The notes under the pieces are model-generated. The model made no database searches and was not told the origin of the DNA. It worked only from the letters and a program-made list of their open reading frames with translations. Position numbers and translations under genes: made by a program. From Hetaerina americana (Eukaryota > Arthropoda > Insecta > Odonata > Calopterygidae): a stretch of DNA of 64,000 nucleotides. The DNA lies in assembly GCA_022747635.1 (NCBI GenBank), contig JAKTNV010000114.1, positions 856,501 to 920,500 of the forward strand. The letters are read 5' to 3'. Positions 25,650 to 37,043 of this stretch are shown piece by piece; within the stretch, counting starts at the first letter, position 1; the number at the start of each line of letters is the position of its first letter.

Positions 25650-26285
25650 ATGCAAAGGTTCGACAATACATTTACTTGCCTCTGATAGGAGAACACAACC
25701 TAAAATCTGACACAAAAATGAGGCTTCTCTCTTCAGTCCTGCATACTTCCCTCCTCCCTGCATCCCGTCCAGCATCCCTATCCCATTCCTGCCCTTAGCT
25801 CGTTTGCCTAACATTCTCCCCTCAATTACAGTCTTCAACATTCCATCGCCAATCAAAATTCTCGATATTTATCTTTCCTGCTCTCTTTGAATTTCTCCCT
25901 CGCAACAATCTCTTCTCCTCTCCATCCATTCCTATTACTCTCTCTCGCCTTGTTCACCCTTCCCCACTCGCACATTTAAAGGCCTCCTACCTACGTTCAT
26001 CGTCCTGCTTCATCGACCATCTTCCCGCGCCCTATTACACTCGGCCCCATAACAAAGTTTCAACGCACCTCGCCTTATAATACAAGCCCAATGTTCTTGC
26101 CATACATTCCCTCCTCCTTGAGAGAGCTTCCTTATACATAACAATATTCTTCTTCTTATATCCAGACTACTTTTTGATCATTTTGATCCAAAACTCTTGC
26201 TAGATAGGTAAACTGATCCACTTGATTAAGGTGGTTATATTTTAATACTTAGTATTGTTATCCACTTTCTCGCAAACGGCATAAC
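25650..26285 (-). pseudogene. RTE-like C-terminal region
   Basis: The 72-codon frame at 25638-25856 reads GDGMLKTVIEGRMLGKRAKG then GIGMLDGMQGGGKYA, the same C-terminal tail as the intact copy. Further right, the plus strand shows the complement of the AFEMW-type, GAETW-type and R-rich segments, with many substitutions. The coding match ends where the LINE-3'-end-like insert begins at about 26286. Confidence 0.85.
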
Positions 26286-26431
26286 TTTTTTTTTTTAATT
26301 TATCCGCATCCCTAAGGAATCAGAATAACATTTTCCGAGGGCGCTGGGGGTAAAAATATTAGGATCAAAATTAGCCAGGTGTGTAACCACCTCCTGGCAC
26401 ACACCCTAGCGGTGGCTTGCAGGAAACTAAA
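26286..26431 (+). repeat. Insertion carrying a LINE/SINE-type 3' end
   Basis: RTE homology stops after CGCAAACGGCATAACTTTT and resumes at about 26450. The insert starts after a poly-T run and ends with GTGTGTAACCACCTCC, then CACACACCCTAGCGGTGG, then CTTGCAGG. That is the same 3' end as each arm of the palindrome at 2886-3055 and the LINE tail at 35937-35985. It dates as younger than the RTE copy it splits. Confidence 0.65.
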
Positions 26432-26985
26432 AATACAAAAATACCTATCGTAATGACTTCCGCCCAGAATTCGTTCGGCAATGTTTGCAATTGCTTGGCT
26501 GACTGGTCAACTAAATCTTGATCATCCGCAAAATTAACTGAATTTATTGAATCTCCACCGACTATCATTCTTATTTCCAGCTCTTCCCATACCTCCTTTA
26601 CAATTTTCTTTGCATAAACTTTGAGATCCACAGGTTATCATGGACACCCCTTCCTAACACTGCCCGTCCGGATTCTCCACTCGCTACTGTGAAGTCTGTG
26701 GCGTGCACAGGCTGTCCCCTATCCCTCTAATCTGCTCCCATTTATGCAAAATATTCGGTAATTGTAATCACACTCTATTGAACGGATTATCGAAATCTAC
26801 GAAACAAATGAATTCTCCCACGTTTTCCAATATCCTTAATATTTTCCGGCTTTATTTCATTTCGATTCTCTCACTGTATTTTCAATGTTTCCAACTAGGT
26901 CTAGGTCTAAGCTGTCTTCAGCTACGTCATATTCTCTCGCTCTGTCTACGCTTAATGGACTGATATCCTAGGATACGTGAGCGAA
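26432..26985 (-). pseudogene. RTE-like reverse transcriptase domain, decayed
   Basis: The minus-strand frame at 26371-26631 contains KKIVKEVWEELEIRMIVGGD then SINSVNFADDQDLVDQSAKQ, including the FADD catalytic motif of reverse transcriptases. The next stretch in other frames corresponds to the GVRQGCPLSP-to-FVDFEKAF region of the intact copy (TCTACGAAACAAATGAATTC encodes the degraded FVDF area). Frame breaks make it non-functional. Confidence 0.85.
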
Positions 26986-27144
26986 TCTATTCGAAATAAT
27001 TATTAGTAAGAAATAACCGAGATATCTGGATAAAATTATTCTGCACATTACTTGATCCTCATGTATATAATGATATAAATTAAAGCTATTACTGTTGATG
27101 GTTTTTTATGTTTCTTAATGCCGTAGATTGAAGTGACATGCAGT

Positions 27145-27705
27145 ATGGAGAAGATGGAGGCTTTAAGTGCGATTAAGTTCTCTCATTTGAAAGGTTACAG
27201 TGCCCGGTAAATCCACGATGAAATCCTAGCAGTTTAAGGAAATGTTAGCCCGTCATATGACACTCAAACTGATCGCATGTCCCTCTCACGGGCCATCGGA
27301 GAATCAGAAGACCATCCTTCACTGGGGATACTGCCACAGTGAAGAAAGTAGACGAATTGATCCTATCAGAGGGCATAATAGCAACTACCCAGACGATTAT
27401 GAATGAGCATGATCTTAGTTACTGCAATGAGTGCAAAATTATTAACGAAGAACTGCACACGTCAAAGGTGTCAGCATGCCGAGATCCACAACTACTGCCT
27501 CATTTTCAGAAGCAAACATGGCGCGACTGAAAATCACAGATTTCACAGCACAAATGACGTCCTTCAAGAGTTGGAACATTAAAGAGTCGCAGGGGAATGG
27601 TTTTCGACGTAACCTACTGCGTTCTAAATTGATGGCCTTCGAAAGCTCAAGAAATGCTGGAGGAATAGTGTAACTCAGCATGGCAACTATGGAAAAAAAT
27701 CTTTA
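27145..27705 (+). pseudogene. Mariner transposase relic inserted in the RTE-like element
   Basis: From an ATG at 27145 the reading MEKMEALSAIKFSHLKGYSA continues, after a stop, into IHDEIL (first helix-turn-helix). KKVDELILSEGIIATTQTIM and DLSYCNECKIINEELHTSKV (27339-27475) form the second helix-turn-helix. The C-terminal signature GLRKLKKCWRNSVTQHGNYG follows at about 27625-27695. The catalytic centre between these parts is missing. Terminal inverted repeats are no longer recognisable. The plus orientation, opposite to the host element, marks it as a later insertion. Confidence 0.75.
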
Positions 27706-27899
27706 GACTAACAAATAAAATTTAAATTTCTATTCCTATTTTTTCAGCATTAATTATATAAATTTAGGATACCCTCTCTTAGGTCCTCTATACAGTCTTC
27801 TACAATCCACACTTGAAACATTCTAGGTTCAATGATAACCATCCTAACTTAATGTTGACTGTTAACACGGATTTTTCTTTCTTATTTCCTGACAGCATT

Positions 27900-28800
27900 T
27901 TCATCTCTCTGTAAAAATTCCATTCGTTTGCATGTCCTTGCTGCATCTTCAACCACGCTCATTTATCCCTATCATTTTTCCGCCTCAGCTTATTATTTAT
28001 CTCTGCGTATTTTCTTCTCTCCAACTCCGTGTTTACGTTCTCCTAGTTCTTTCTCTCGTTTATCTTGTCAGTCATTTTGACTGTATCCCATATTTTTCTT
28101 ATCCTTTTCCTATTTACTGCAACAAATTCCTTTCGTTTCCAGCTTTCGATATCCGTATTTTGATAATTACCCATTTCTCTTCCGTTGTACCACCTCCCTT
28201 TTTTCACTTATACTATTCTCTACAGTCTACTAATGCTCTTCATGGCCTTTATAAATGTATATAATTTCCATTTCCTGAATCTTCTTCTATGTATTACCTA
28301 TATCGGACGCTTCACTCCATTAGACCTAAATTGTGATCTGATTCCGCGGCCGAGATACTGTGCGAATTGTACTCGCTGTTCCTAAACCTGTACCTAACCA
28401 TTATATAATCTAACTGACATATTCCTGAACCCCAGGCATTTATCATCGGTGTCCACGCCTTTTGTGGTGTCTAAACCTAGTGGTCGTCACAATAGCCCCC
28501 AACCTCATAACCATCTCTTCCTTCGCCCACCGTCACGTTCCAATCCCCATATCAACTACCAAATGTTTCCTCCACGAACACCCGCAACTATATCCTCTAC
28601 TGATCGTGTTTCCTATCGACTTCTTCCTCCCTATGACATGAACAATTACCGAGGTCGTTGGTTCAGCTTTTACTTCTACCAATGTTGTACTATTGGTCGC
28701 TTGCTCTATGTTTACCGCACTTCTTCCTATCTTTTCATTCAATATTTTTGCCGTTTCTCACTAACTCTTTTCTCACACTATGCTATAATACTCTGAAATA
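27900..28800 (-). pseudogene. RTE-like endonuclease domain and linker, decayed
   Basis: The reverse complement of 28320-28480 reads GDWNVTVGEGRDGYEVGG, the metal-binding segment of APE-type LINE endonucleases. It then gives QLDYIMVRYRFRNS and SAAESDHNL, the terminal SDH motif. Upstream, 28533-28742 gives NSTTLVEVKAEPTTSVIVHV, the earlier beta-strand region. The linker at 27900-28200 reads KNVNTELERRKYAEINNKLR. Between them are frameshifts and stops. The domain would nick target DNA to prime reverse transcription in an active element. Confidence 0.8.
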
Positions 28801-29229
28801 ATTGTCCCCGTTATCCTCGCTATAGTTCCATTTACCCTCCGTGTACGTGTGCGTAATTGATATAAATTAAACTGCTCTGCTCAAAGTAATATGAAATGGC
28901 GAGAAAAAATAAATTGCGAGAGGGGACAGGACCAATGACCATTAAATCCTATTTTTACTCACTCTAAATGTGGTGAAAATGTGGATCTAAATGTCAGCAC
29001 ATTCGTTTCAAGCCCGGGGAAGAAGAATAACAGCATTCAAGGACCGTGAAATTTCATCCGTTCGTTTCATTAATCGTTGGCTTCACAAACACCCTTTCAG
29101 GTAACAGCATTTCACATCTTTTTTTCATATCTCACCTAATTGATGCTGTTGGATGTTTGGAAACATCCACCATATTTCCCAGAGGTATATCGTGGGGTTG
29201 AACGCAGTCGTGACTAAATAAGTAAGCAC
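28801..29229. other. Unassigned sequence
   Basis: I see nothing beyond the inferred 5' end of the RTE-like element. Confidence 0.35.
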
Positions 29230-29700
29230 TCGCATCCCCCTCTCTCTCATTACTCTTCACGCACCGACCGAAAACGGAGCGACCCGAGAGGGTTTTGCAG
29301 TGGTGCACGGCGGCGGGGGAGGAGGAGGTGGGGGGGGGGAGGTGACCGCTAAGCCGTCCATCTCGAATGTAATTGCGCCTCCCCCCTCTCCTCCCGCTGC
29401 CGCTTGAAACCAACCTCGGGCTTCGGGACGTTAAGCCGCTGCTTATATTCTTCTCACACGTTCCCGCGGTACAGGGTTGTGCGCTTAGCGACCGCCCAAG
29501 CCGTCCTCATTCATCAAGATTCCGAGCGTTTTGTGCCAGGGGGGGGGGGGGGGGCAAGGGAAGAGGGGGTTGGCGGGCGAATGGAAAAACTCTAAATCCT
29601 CCTTCCGGGAATCAAAGTGCAATTAACCGGGAATGGATGGGCGTGAGCTTAATTAGAAGGAGACGGCGAAGAATAAGCCATTAAGACTGGGGGGGAGGGG
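29230..29700. promoter_or_regulatory. GC-rich island with a 16-G run
   Basis: This is CpG-rich sequence with an uninterrupted run of 16 guanines (29539-29554) followed by further GGG blocks to about 29578, able to form a G-quadruplex on the plus strand. Frames of 93-103 codons overlap on both strands, which argues against coding. It may be a promoter island; that is inference. Confidence 0.35.
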
Positions 29701-30060
29701 AGAGAGGGATTATGGTTTTTTAATGGAGGAGGACCCTATGGAAGAATATTGGCGTTTGCTTTGCAATTAAGTCAAGCAAAAAAATGCTTGAAAAATTTTT
29801 CGATGGTAATCGATGAGACTAGCGATCTAGTTGTTTTCAGTTGAAATTGGCAAGCCTCATGAAAATCTACTGTCATAGACGAAATAGAATATGGCTGACT
29901 GAAAAAATTGAATTCTGATTGTCTTTTATTACTGTCAATAGTTTCAGGGCAATGACATAAAAAATGACCTCTGCATTCATTTATTTTGCCGCCATATTTT
30001 TCCCTAACAAAATGTCCACCGAGGATTATAAGGATTTCAATGAAACAATCTAAACGTGTA

Positions 30061-30170
30061 AAAATCATTCGCCTCGACTGGGATTCGAATAGAGTGCTTT
30101 GGCTAGTTAAGCTAGCGAGAAGTCATATTACACTCAGACATTTTGGGGGCTTTAAAGGAACAAGATGTTC
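30061..30170 (-). mobile_element. tRNA-like SINE fragment related to the fold-back family
   Basis: In reverse complement, CTTAACTAGCCAAAGCACTC, then TATTCGAATCCC (a B-box-like block), then AGTCGAGGCGAATGATTTTT form a tRNA-like 3' half. The GGCGAATGATTTTT end equals the centre of the palindromes at 13226 and 37880, and the same arrangement is in the element at 48040-48260. Confidence 0.55.
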
Positions 30171-30609
30171 TGACGAAATACGGCACTTACAATGTCACGG
30201 GCATTCGTAGACGCGCGCAATACGCCACAGTTCACGAGTTTGAGCCAACTTTATACACCAAGCGTCCTTCACCTGTGACAAATTCCAAAGGAGCAGCGGG
30301 GAGTTCCGCAGTTTCTTGAAATTATAGGAATTTGATCCGATTGTAATCCAAACGCATGCAACGGCCTTGACAGGCAATAGATACATGCAGCATATAAATA
30401 CATTAAATACACAGGCGCTAGGAGGATGGACAGTGTGACGAATGTCGTTTAAAATGCTCGGCTGGGGATCTTTAAAAATTAGGAAGGAAAGATGCAGAAT
30501 CTGCGGAATTTTCCGCAAGTGTAATTAAGGGAGATAAAGCTTGGGGATAATTAAGGCAAGGCAAGTAGGAAATCCTAATTTGATAGCGAGATATGACTGT
30601 GAGTACATG

Positions 30610-30670
30610 GTGTAATACAGGACATAATAAAGTTTCATTTCTCCTCAATGCCACCATTGAATGGAACAGA
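30610..30670 (+). pseudogene. Possible LINE reverse transcriptase C-terminal fragment
   Basis: One frame reads GHNKVSFLLNATIEWNRLSA before a stop. This resembles the SFFPRTIRDWN-type motif near the C-terminus of CR1/L2-like reverse transcriptases. It is only about 20 residues and unsupported on either side, so this is a tentative call. Confidence 0.3.
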
Positions 30671-31383
30671 CTATCCGCAAAATGATTTTTCCCAAACTTC
30701 CCAAAACTATGAACATCTTCAAGAAAAGACGCAACAAACTTATGCAATTCCTCAATGCAAAAGGGTGAAATTAATGCAGCAATGTGCATTGAATTTACTT
30801 GACCACCTGGCAAACTGCCAACTCGTAAAAAATGTTGTTTAATAATAATAATAATGCTCAAATTCGTGTTCCGATTTCTTGCTCTAGAGGATGTACAAAA
30901 ATGCATATGAGAATTTCATCATTAACCGAGTCCGTAAGAAGGCTACGTAATTTTCACAAAGATCGATTATTTTACCACGGTCAGGCTAAATTTCCGTGAC
31001 CCCTCTTAATTATAACACGAATCTGTCACGCTGTTACCACAGCAATGAATCACGTCATATCCCTTAACGGTAACATTAGCAGTAATTCAGTACTTATACG
31101 TTAAAGAATGGCCGAGATGAGAGGAAAGAGAGCTAGCTAGCCATCCCACGGACGGGAGAGACGTCAAACATTTTTCCGTGATCAAGCGAGACCACTCAAA
31201 GGCCTCAGTCACCGGAGACGCTTGGTTTCCCACATCTATCATATGCCATCGCCTACTCTCAATCATAAATTTGTCTTTTTGAAAAAAGCTTTTATTTATT
31301 TAGTAATAAATGATGTTACGTCTTATTTCGCCTATATATATAAATAAATAAATAACTTAAAAAAAAAATATATATATATATAT

Positions 31384-31660
31384 GTGGGTCGCGGTAGTCC
31401 AGTGGGTAGAGCGTTGGACAGCTGACCAGAGGGTCCCGGGTTCGATTCCCGGGCAAGGCACTCTGGGCGCCTGCAGCTCCACCCAAGCGAAAGTGATTTT
31501 TCGGGTACCAGGTCTTCCTGGGAAACCATAACGAAAGGAACTGGCCCCCCTACCCTGATGTGTGAATTTTCACACGCCGTATAGGGCTTAGTACGGAATG
31601 ATCTCTACCATCACCTACTAAACCGACCTTCGGGTTCATTACTGTGTTTATTTATATATA
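31384..31660 (+). mobile_element. tRNA-derived SINE (family A), fullest copy
   Basis: The tRNA-like head carries an A-box-like TAGTCCAGTGGGTAGAGCG and a B box GGGTTCGATTCCCG, the internal RNA polymerase III promoter. A unique body follows, with CTACCCTGATGTGTGAATT, CACACGCCGTATAGGGC and GACCTTCGGGTTCATTACTG. The 5' side abuts an (AT)n run and the 3' side ends in TATTTATATATAA. Related copies are at 3786-3911 (minus, truncated) and probably 63570-63660. It encodes no protein and depends on a LINE for movement. Confidence 0.85.
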
Positions 31661-32419
31661 AATCAAATTATAGTTTATATTTCTATTATATGCTCCTGGG
31701 TTACACTTTTCAAGAGCTAACAACTATTCAGCATTATACGAATTCTTAAAGAATAGAACATCCTTTTTTAGATATCAGTTGAATCGAGTGTTTCACAAAA
31801 GTTGTTTCGAAATATAAGCTTGGCTCAGGTTTCTCTCCCATCTAATTTATTTCTTTGGTGAAATGGGGAGATTTATAATATCATGCTGTGTTCCCTAGAT
31901 GGTATCACTAGGACTAGAAAGAATGCGGGGTTGGACGAATAAATTGGCTATGGGTTAATAAATATAAAAAAATAAACCTCGATATCTTTTAGTGTGTTTA
32001 TGGAGTCGAAGATGCTATAAAGATCAGTGCCCAGGGTGGGGGGTGTAGATCCTGCGGAGTAGGTGAATACGCAAAGAGAATTTAATGTGCCGCTGTGAGA
32101 AATAGCAGGAAGTTAAGGGGTATTAAAAGAAAATTAAATATTTTTAAAAGTACATAAAATTGGCTCAGCATCGCAGCTGCCTCTAATGGTCGTCGCAAGA
32201 GGCTCTCTTTTATTTAATTCACAGAAAACGCAGAATGACGTGGAGTAACAATATTAATCCAGCAAACGTCCCAGAGGATGGACCGAGGAATTTCCTTTTC
32301 ATATCGTAGAGACTCGTTGGAGACATGAATGTGGCTACCTACGCATATATATTCGAGCGATATTTCCTCACGTGCGAAAATGAATGTTATTACTACTTAC
32401 CGTGAGTGTGAATGAATGT
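31661..32419. other. Unassigned AT-rich sequence
   Basis: I recognise nothing here. Confidence 0.4.
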
Positions 32420-32750
32420 TTTACATCGCATGCTCTCGAGAAAGAGGAGAAACGCGGACGATCCCGGAGGGACGAAGACGATAAGTAAGGCTGTCGTGCG
32501 ACTTTATGTCCGAAAGGAGGAAATAAAGTGACCCACTTGATGGAGCGGGAGGGGTGGGTGATAGGCCGGGGGAGGGAGGGGAGTGGCGGGGGGGGCAATC
32601 GCACCTCGGAGGGGGCGGCCCGTTTGGAGGGCGTAAAAAGCGGCGGACCCGCGGGCGGGAAATGGCGACGATGACGAGCGAACATTTTTTATGCTCCAAG
32701 ATTTTATTGGCGATTCAGCAAAATCCCCCCCCCCTCCACGGATAAGCATT
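32420..32750. promoter_or_regulatory. GC-rich island
   Basis: CpG and purine-rich DNA has overlapping 63-105-codon frames on both strands, none with a domain. Like the islands at 12.4, 14.2, 29.3 and 41.5 kb, it contrasts sharply with AT-rich flanks. Confidence 0.25.
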
Positions 32751-33354
32751 CAGGTAACTCGGCAGATCTCTTTTTCTTCGAGAAACTTGCGATTACATGA
32801 ATACGATTTCCAAGCATGAAATAATCAACAACTTTTATTACAATGTTATGTAATACCGAATTATTTTTAAATCTTGGCAAAAGTAGTCAACCTCCATTAA
32901 CTAGAGCAAATATCTAATTGTACACACGAACACTGTTTAAGTGAGGCAAATTAGTTTAAAATAAAGATGCCGAATGGAGGAAGCAAGAGCACTTTTTAAT
33001 TCTTTAACAGAGCGGTAATTATTTATAAGTGTTCGGTCGAAGATCATAAAACACAATTAACTCTAACCTCTCGGAGAATGATAGAGAGGGATTTTACTGG
33101 TCATCGTCTAACGGTTGCTTTTTCTCACTAGGGCGACGACAAGCCGATTGCAATACGGACACCCTCACACTTAAACTCCTCACGCCTGGTAATACTCTCG
33201 ATGGAAATAATTTTCTTTATGGAGCTAAGAAATTGGTTTCCTTTACTTGGAATACTTATCCATCTTTTAACAGGCAATAACTGATATAAATTAACCACCA
33301 AAGTCATTTTAAACGCTATATTTCCAATGGTATTTAACCTAGACTTATTGTTAT

Positions 33355-33870
33355 AATATGGTATTTTGCCGATTAAGGCTGGTTTTGGATAGATACATGT
33401 GCAATCGGGTACTACAGTAAGCCCCTCTTCAATTCCGCTTGCTTCCTCCCTCCCTCCATCCCATCCAACGTGCATATCTCAATCCTTACCCTTCCTCGTT
33501 CGCCCAACCTTCTACCCTCTTCAACATCTTATCACCAGTCAAAACGCTCTGCATCCATCATCTAATCGTCCACTTCATCTATTCCAACCGTCTCTAAACC
33601 CGCATTCCAAAAGCCTTCAAGCTACGCCTATCATCTAGCCTCAATGACCATTTGCAAAAGCACGTTCCATATCGAAGTTTGCACTAGTCCTTCCCTATCA
33701 TCCTTTCTTAACGTCCCTGTCACCAATTCCCTCCTCCTTGTGAAAGCTTCTTTGCCCAACGTAATTCCTCTCCCATGTTACCTTCACCATTTTGGCGCAA
33801 AACACTCCCCAGATACATGAACTGTTCTGCCTGCTCAAAGTTTTACCCAGCAATTTTAAAGTGTAACCAA
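33355..33870 (-). pseudogene. RTE-like retrotransposon, 3' half, strongly decayed
   Basis: The plus strand begins with TTTTGCCGATTAAGGCTGGT, a diverged form of the family 3' end. It continues with complements of the LDGMKG, RRLEAF, GAETW and TRRRELMT segments (for example CAATTCCCTCCTCCTTGTGA). It ends near the YLGSVLD region at about 33860. Many substitutions and no open frame indicate an old insertion. Confidence 0.8.
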
Positions 33871-35198
33871 TCCTTTATAACTTTCCAATTTCTGAAATGT
33901 TTGCAATGAAAGCGTTTATTTGATTGCAACCCCCCTATGAGATATTCGTGAACTACATCCGGAGAAGGAAATTTGTTTAAGATGAAAAAAATAATGTTTA
34001 GCTAAGCAATTGGTTGGTTTGTCAATGTAAGACAATTTGAAGATAAGTTCTCAAGAAAGGGTAATGAGAAGCGGGAGATGGCGAAGTATATCGCTTTATC
34101 CGATAAGCAAGAGATTGCAAACGCCTCGGGCATTCCATGCCATTGGCACTTCTCTTGGCATCACGTGCTCGAACGGGCTCAGTCCGCCGGAATTTAACGC
34201 TCACTCCGCTCGATTTATCGAACGAATGCCTCACGTGTCACTCAATGCTTCCGAGGGAGAGTTAAAACGCTCCTCCATTTGCCATTGGTCCGAGGCCCTT
34301 GGCGGCATTTCATTTATCTGTCAATGATGATAAACGATGCTCACTTTAACTAGCACGTCAGGCGCAGAGCGGGATCTTATTTCAGCGAAGTGTGATTCAC
34401 AATTAACATTCCTTTAAAAGGAAAATAAGGAAAGAGCAGAAACCGATATACTATGCCGCATTAAGAAGCTTGAGAAATTATGAGGAGGGAAAAGACTCTT
34501 CATTCAATACTCAGAATAATTCACCGTAAGAATCTAAAGAACCAGGCTTTGAAAATCATAATGAAGTATTTGACTCAGGAGATTCATAAAAGAACGGACC
34601 TAAAATTAACGTGGTAAAAATTACAATCCGTGTTGTATGTTATCAGTCAACTACAGGAAGATGTAAAATTGAGCGTTGGTGAAGGATAAAGAGGATTACA
34701 AAAAAAAACTATCATCACTGGCAAAATTTACCCAAAGAAATAATAATCGTTTTTCACCTATAGTTCAAGATTTGAAAAAAATTGTAACTACGTCAAATCC
34801 GATATCCGAAAACCAGATATTGTATGTGAACCAATTTTTACCGGGTATTTTATCTTTTAGGTCAACGGTAAATTGCCAAAAATTAGCCCAGATCCGATGC
34901 AAGGCGACGACTAGAGACAAATAGAATCCAGGAATAGCATTTGTTCATGTAATGGAGCAACATAATAGCACGTGGTGGAATGATAGTTTAATCGCGACCA
35001 TTTCGCTTCCGAGGTAGGACGAAAGGAGAAATAGAGTCCCGGATGCGAAGCAGCCAAATTCTAACCGTTGGTTTAGAAAACATTGATTTAAGACGATAGC
35101 TGAAAACTATATATACGTACGTTTAGTGGTGAACATGATATAAATTCTCTATTAGCAACTGACTTCTTCAGCTCCTTTTAATTTCTGCTTCGACATAT
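33871..35198. other. Unassigned sequence
   Basis: There is a GC-richer patch at 34080-34300. The 82-codon frame at 34676-34924 is unrecognised. Confidence 0.35.
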
Positions 35199-35208
35199 AC
35201 CGCGAAAA

Positions 35209-35985
35209 ATGGATTTGGGGTGGGAATCATTGGCTGAGAGACGATTCAATGCAAGATTGAAATTATTAAATAAATTTAGATCCGCATGTTTCAGCACCGA
35301 GGTCTCGCAAATTATTCGTACTCCTACACACATTGGTCGCTTGGATCATGCATATAAAATTCGGGAAATAGATGCCAGAACTAGCCGCCTCAAGGACTCC
35401 TTCTTCCCACGGACTATACGGGATGGCAACTGCAGGGTTATAGATAGCAAAAATTCCACTTGCCACCCTCAGCGTCTAAAAAATAATTAGTTGTATTTAA
35501 ATGCATGCTCTTCCACTAACCTTATGTGTTTTGTTATAATAACCAATTCTTTCCGAATGACCTCTTTCGTGTTCTGTTCATCTGTTTTTAAGTTTCCCTT
35601 TCAATCCCTCGTCCCTCTCCGCGGGGGGAAATTCCTGCTACCTGCAACGTTCGGTCGCATTCCCTGCCTTTTACAGACTCTTTGGGGATAGAGTGTTTCG
35701 TGGTGCATTTTCATGTGGTAGTGATGTTTCAATTTCTTGCTTGTTGTGTCCTGGCTTGCGTGTTGTAGGATGGCTTTCGTGCTGCATCGTGGGGTGCAGT
35801 TTTTTAGTTGTTTTGCGGTATATGTGTTTGTATGAGTGTTGGATGAAGGGATTTTTGCATGAGTGTGTGCGCTGCTGTGGGTGTAATTTTCCGTGTTGTT
35901 TTTTTGCATGTGGTATTTTTCCTTTTTACGGTTGGTGACCTAACACCCCCCGCCACACGCCCCTGCAGCGGCTTGCAGGGTATTA
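35209..35985 (+). mobile_element. CR1/L2-like LINE, C-terminal coding end plus 3' UTR
   Basis: The 93-codon frame at 35209-35490 reads LGWESLAERRFNARLKLLNK, and later RLKDSFFPRTIRDGN, which is the classic C-terminus of CR1/L2-type reverse transcriptases. It is followed by about 450 bp of unusually T/G-rich untranslated sequence. It ends in GCCACACGCCCCTGCAGCGG, CTTGCAGGG and a short TGTAGA-type tandem tail. Heavy 5' truncation has removed the catalytic domain. The 3' end is shared with the palindrome at 2886-3055 and the insert at 26286-26431. Confidence 0.8.
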
Positions 35986-35999
35986 TGTAAATGTAGATG

Positions 36000-36414
36000 T
36001 AGAAAAATATTTGTAACGTTCCTCTGCCGGGTCTACCTGAAATTTCCCTCCTTACTTCGCCAGTTCTCTCTACTTCACCTACTCAACTCTACTTCCTCCC
36101 ATCCCCACCATTGCTTCTCCTATTTTGTTTTAAGTCACTCATCAAGTTCTTCCCTCCCTCTGCAATGTGAAAACGATTACTTTTGCCTTTTTCTTCTCCC
36201 TTCTTATTTTCTATCGATATCCTAACTTCTAACGCAAAATCTTCTAAAACTCAAACGCTTTCGAGGTCTAAGGTTCGCACCGCTAAACGTAACGCTTCAA
36301 TTTCAGGGGTTCATTTTCAGTGCAGTTAAGGAATATGGCGGTCAACTTCCATTTAAAATCTCGAAAAATCTGGAGAATCAACGCCACAATTAACCATGCG
36401 CTCACGACTGTAGT
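36000..36414. other. Pyrimidine-rich unassigned sequence
   Basis: This stretch is C/T-rich from 36010 to 36240. I could not match it to the RTE-like family on the minus strand. Confidence 0.35.
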
Positions 36415-36607
36415 AATGGCCGGTCCCGGTGGCGGAGGGGTAACGTCCTCGTCTGCCATTCCAAGGGTCGCGGGATCGATTCCCGCCTGGGTTTTGTTTT
36501 GGGTGTTTGTAAATGTGTCCATTGTTATTGTTGTTAATAGTTCGATGTAAAGGCCAAAATGTGCTGTTTTCGAACTAATACTGAATAAAATAAATAAATA
36601 AATAAAT
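36415..36607 (+). mobile_element. tRNA-derived SINE (family B), copy 1
   Basis: The tRNA-like head has GGTGGCGGAGGGGTAACG (A-box region) and GCGGGATCGATTCCCGCC (B box). The body has GTGTCCATTGTTATTGTTG, AGTTCGATGTAAAGGCC and AAAATGTGCTGTTTTCG. The tail is (AAATA)n. It shares this order with the copy at 39758-39952. Confidence 0.85.
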
Positions 36608-36644
36608 TTATAATTCACTAATTCAATGCATTGCATTGTACCAA

Positions 36645-36735
36645 TTAATCATTGCAATATTAATTACAAACCACTACACTGTATTAAATAATCACTGCAT
36701 TATTAATTACAATCACTGCATTGTAAAACTAAAAC
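36645..36735. repeat. Two-unit tandem repeat of about 43 bp
   Basis: TTAATCATTGCAATATTAAT, then TACAAACCACTACACTGTAT, is repeated with small changes as AATAATCACTGCATTATTAA, then TTACAATCACTGCATTGTA. Confidence 0.6.
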
Positions 36736-36987
36736 ATGGCGTGTCAACTTTTCCTCTGTCATTCTATGCTTCTACTCAACAGAAAACTTGATCGCTTGAG
36801 TATAAGATGGAGTTGATCAAAAGTTTTACCCGGGATCTTTCAACCCTAACCAAAATCTCTACCAATTAATCGACAAGTTTTAAGACGGTTTCAGTCCATA
36901 TAAGAATTACTAATAAATGGGAAAATATTTATAATAATGAAGAATGATATTCTGCCAAACTCCGCTAGTATTAGCACTAACGCCAAG

Positions 36988-37043
36988 GGCATATAATGGC
37001 GCGATAGCACCGGATAATGCGGCATCTCCCGCGGTTTCTTTGG
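36988..37043 (+). repeat. Fold-back family, right-arm fragment (diverged)
   Basis: GCATATAATGGC, then GCGGCATCTCCCGCGGTTTC, corresponds to the right arm of the element at 13300-13372. The middle block is diverged. Confidence 0.4.

Larger units (their letters stand above)
25640..28800 (-). mobile_element. Near full-length, decayed RTE-like non-LTR retrotransposon
   Basis: On the minus strand the order is endonuclease (about 28800-28320), linker (about 28200-27900), reverse transcriptase (about 26980-26432) and C-terminal region (26285-25650), which is the order of one intact element. A mariner relic (27145-27705, plus strand) and a LINE 3'-end-like insert (26286-26431) interrupt it. Stops and frameshifts are frequent. 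It is the only copy here that retains the endonuclease, so it gives the best view of the family's 5' half. Confidence 0.8.

Noticed and set aside
30472..30906. 144-codon minus-strand frame
   Set aside because: No recognisable domain. A short LINE-like reading on the plus strand explains part of the region better.
31384..31455. Possible functional tRNA gene
   Set aside because: A and B boxes are present, but the sequence continues into a SINE body with related copies elsewhere, and no clean acceptor stem could be closed.
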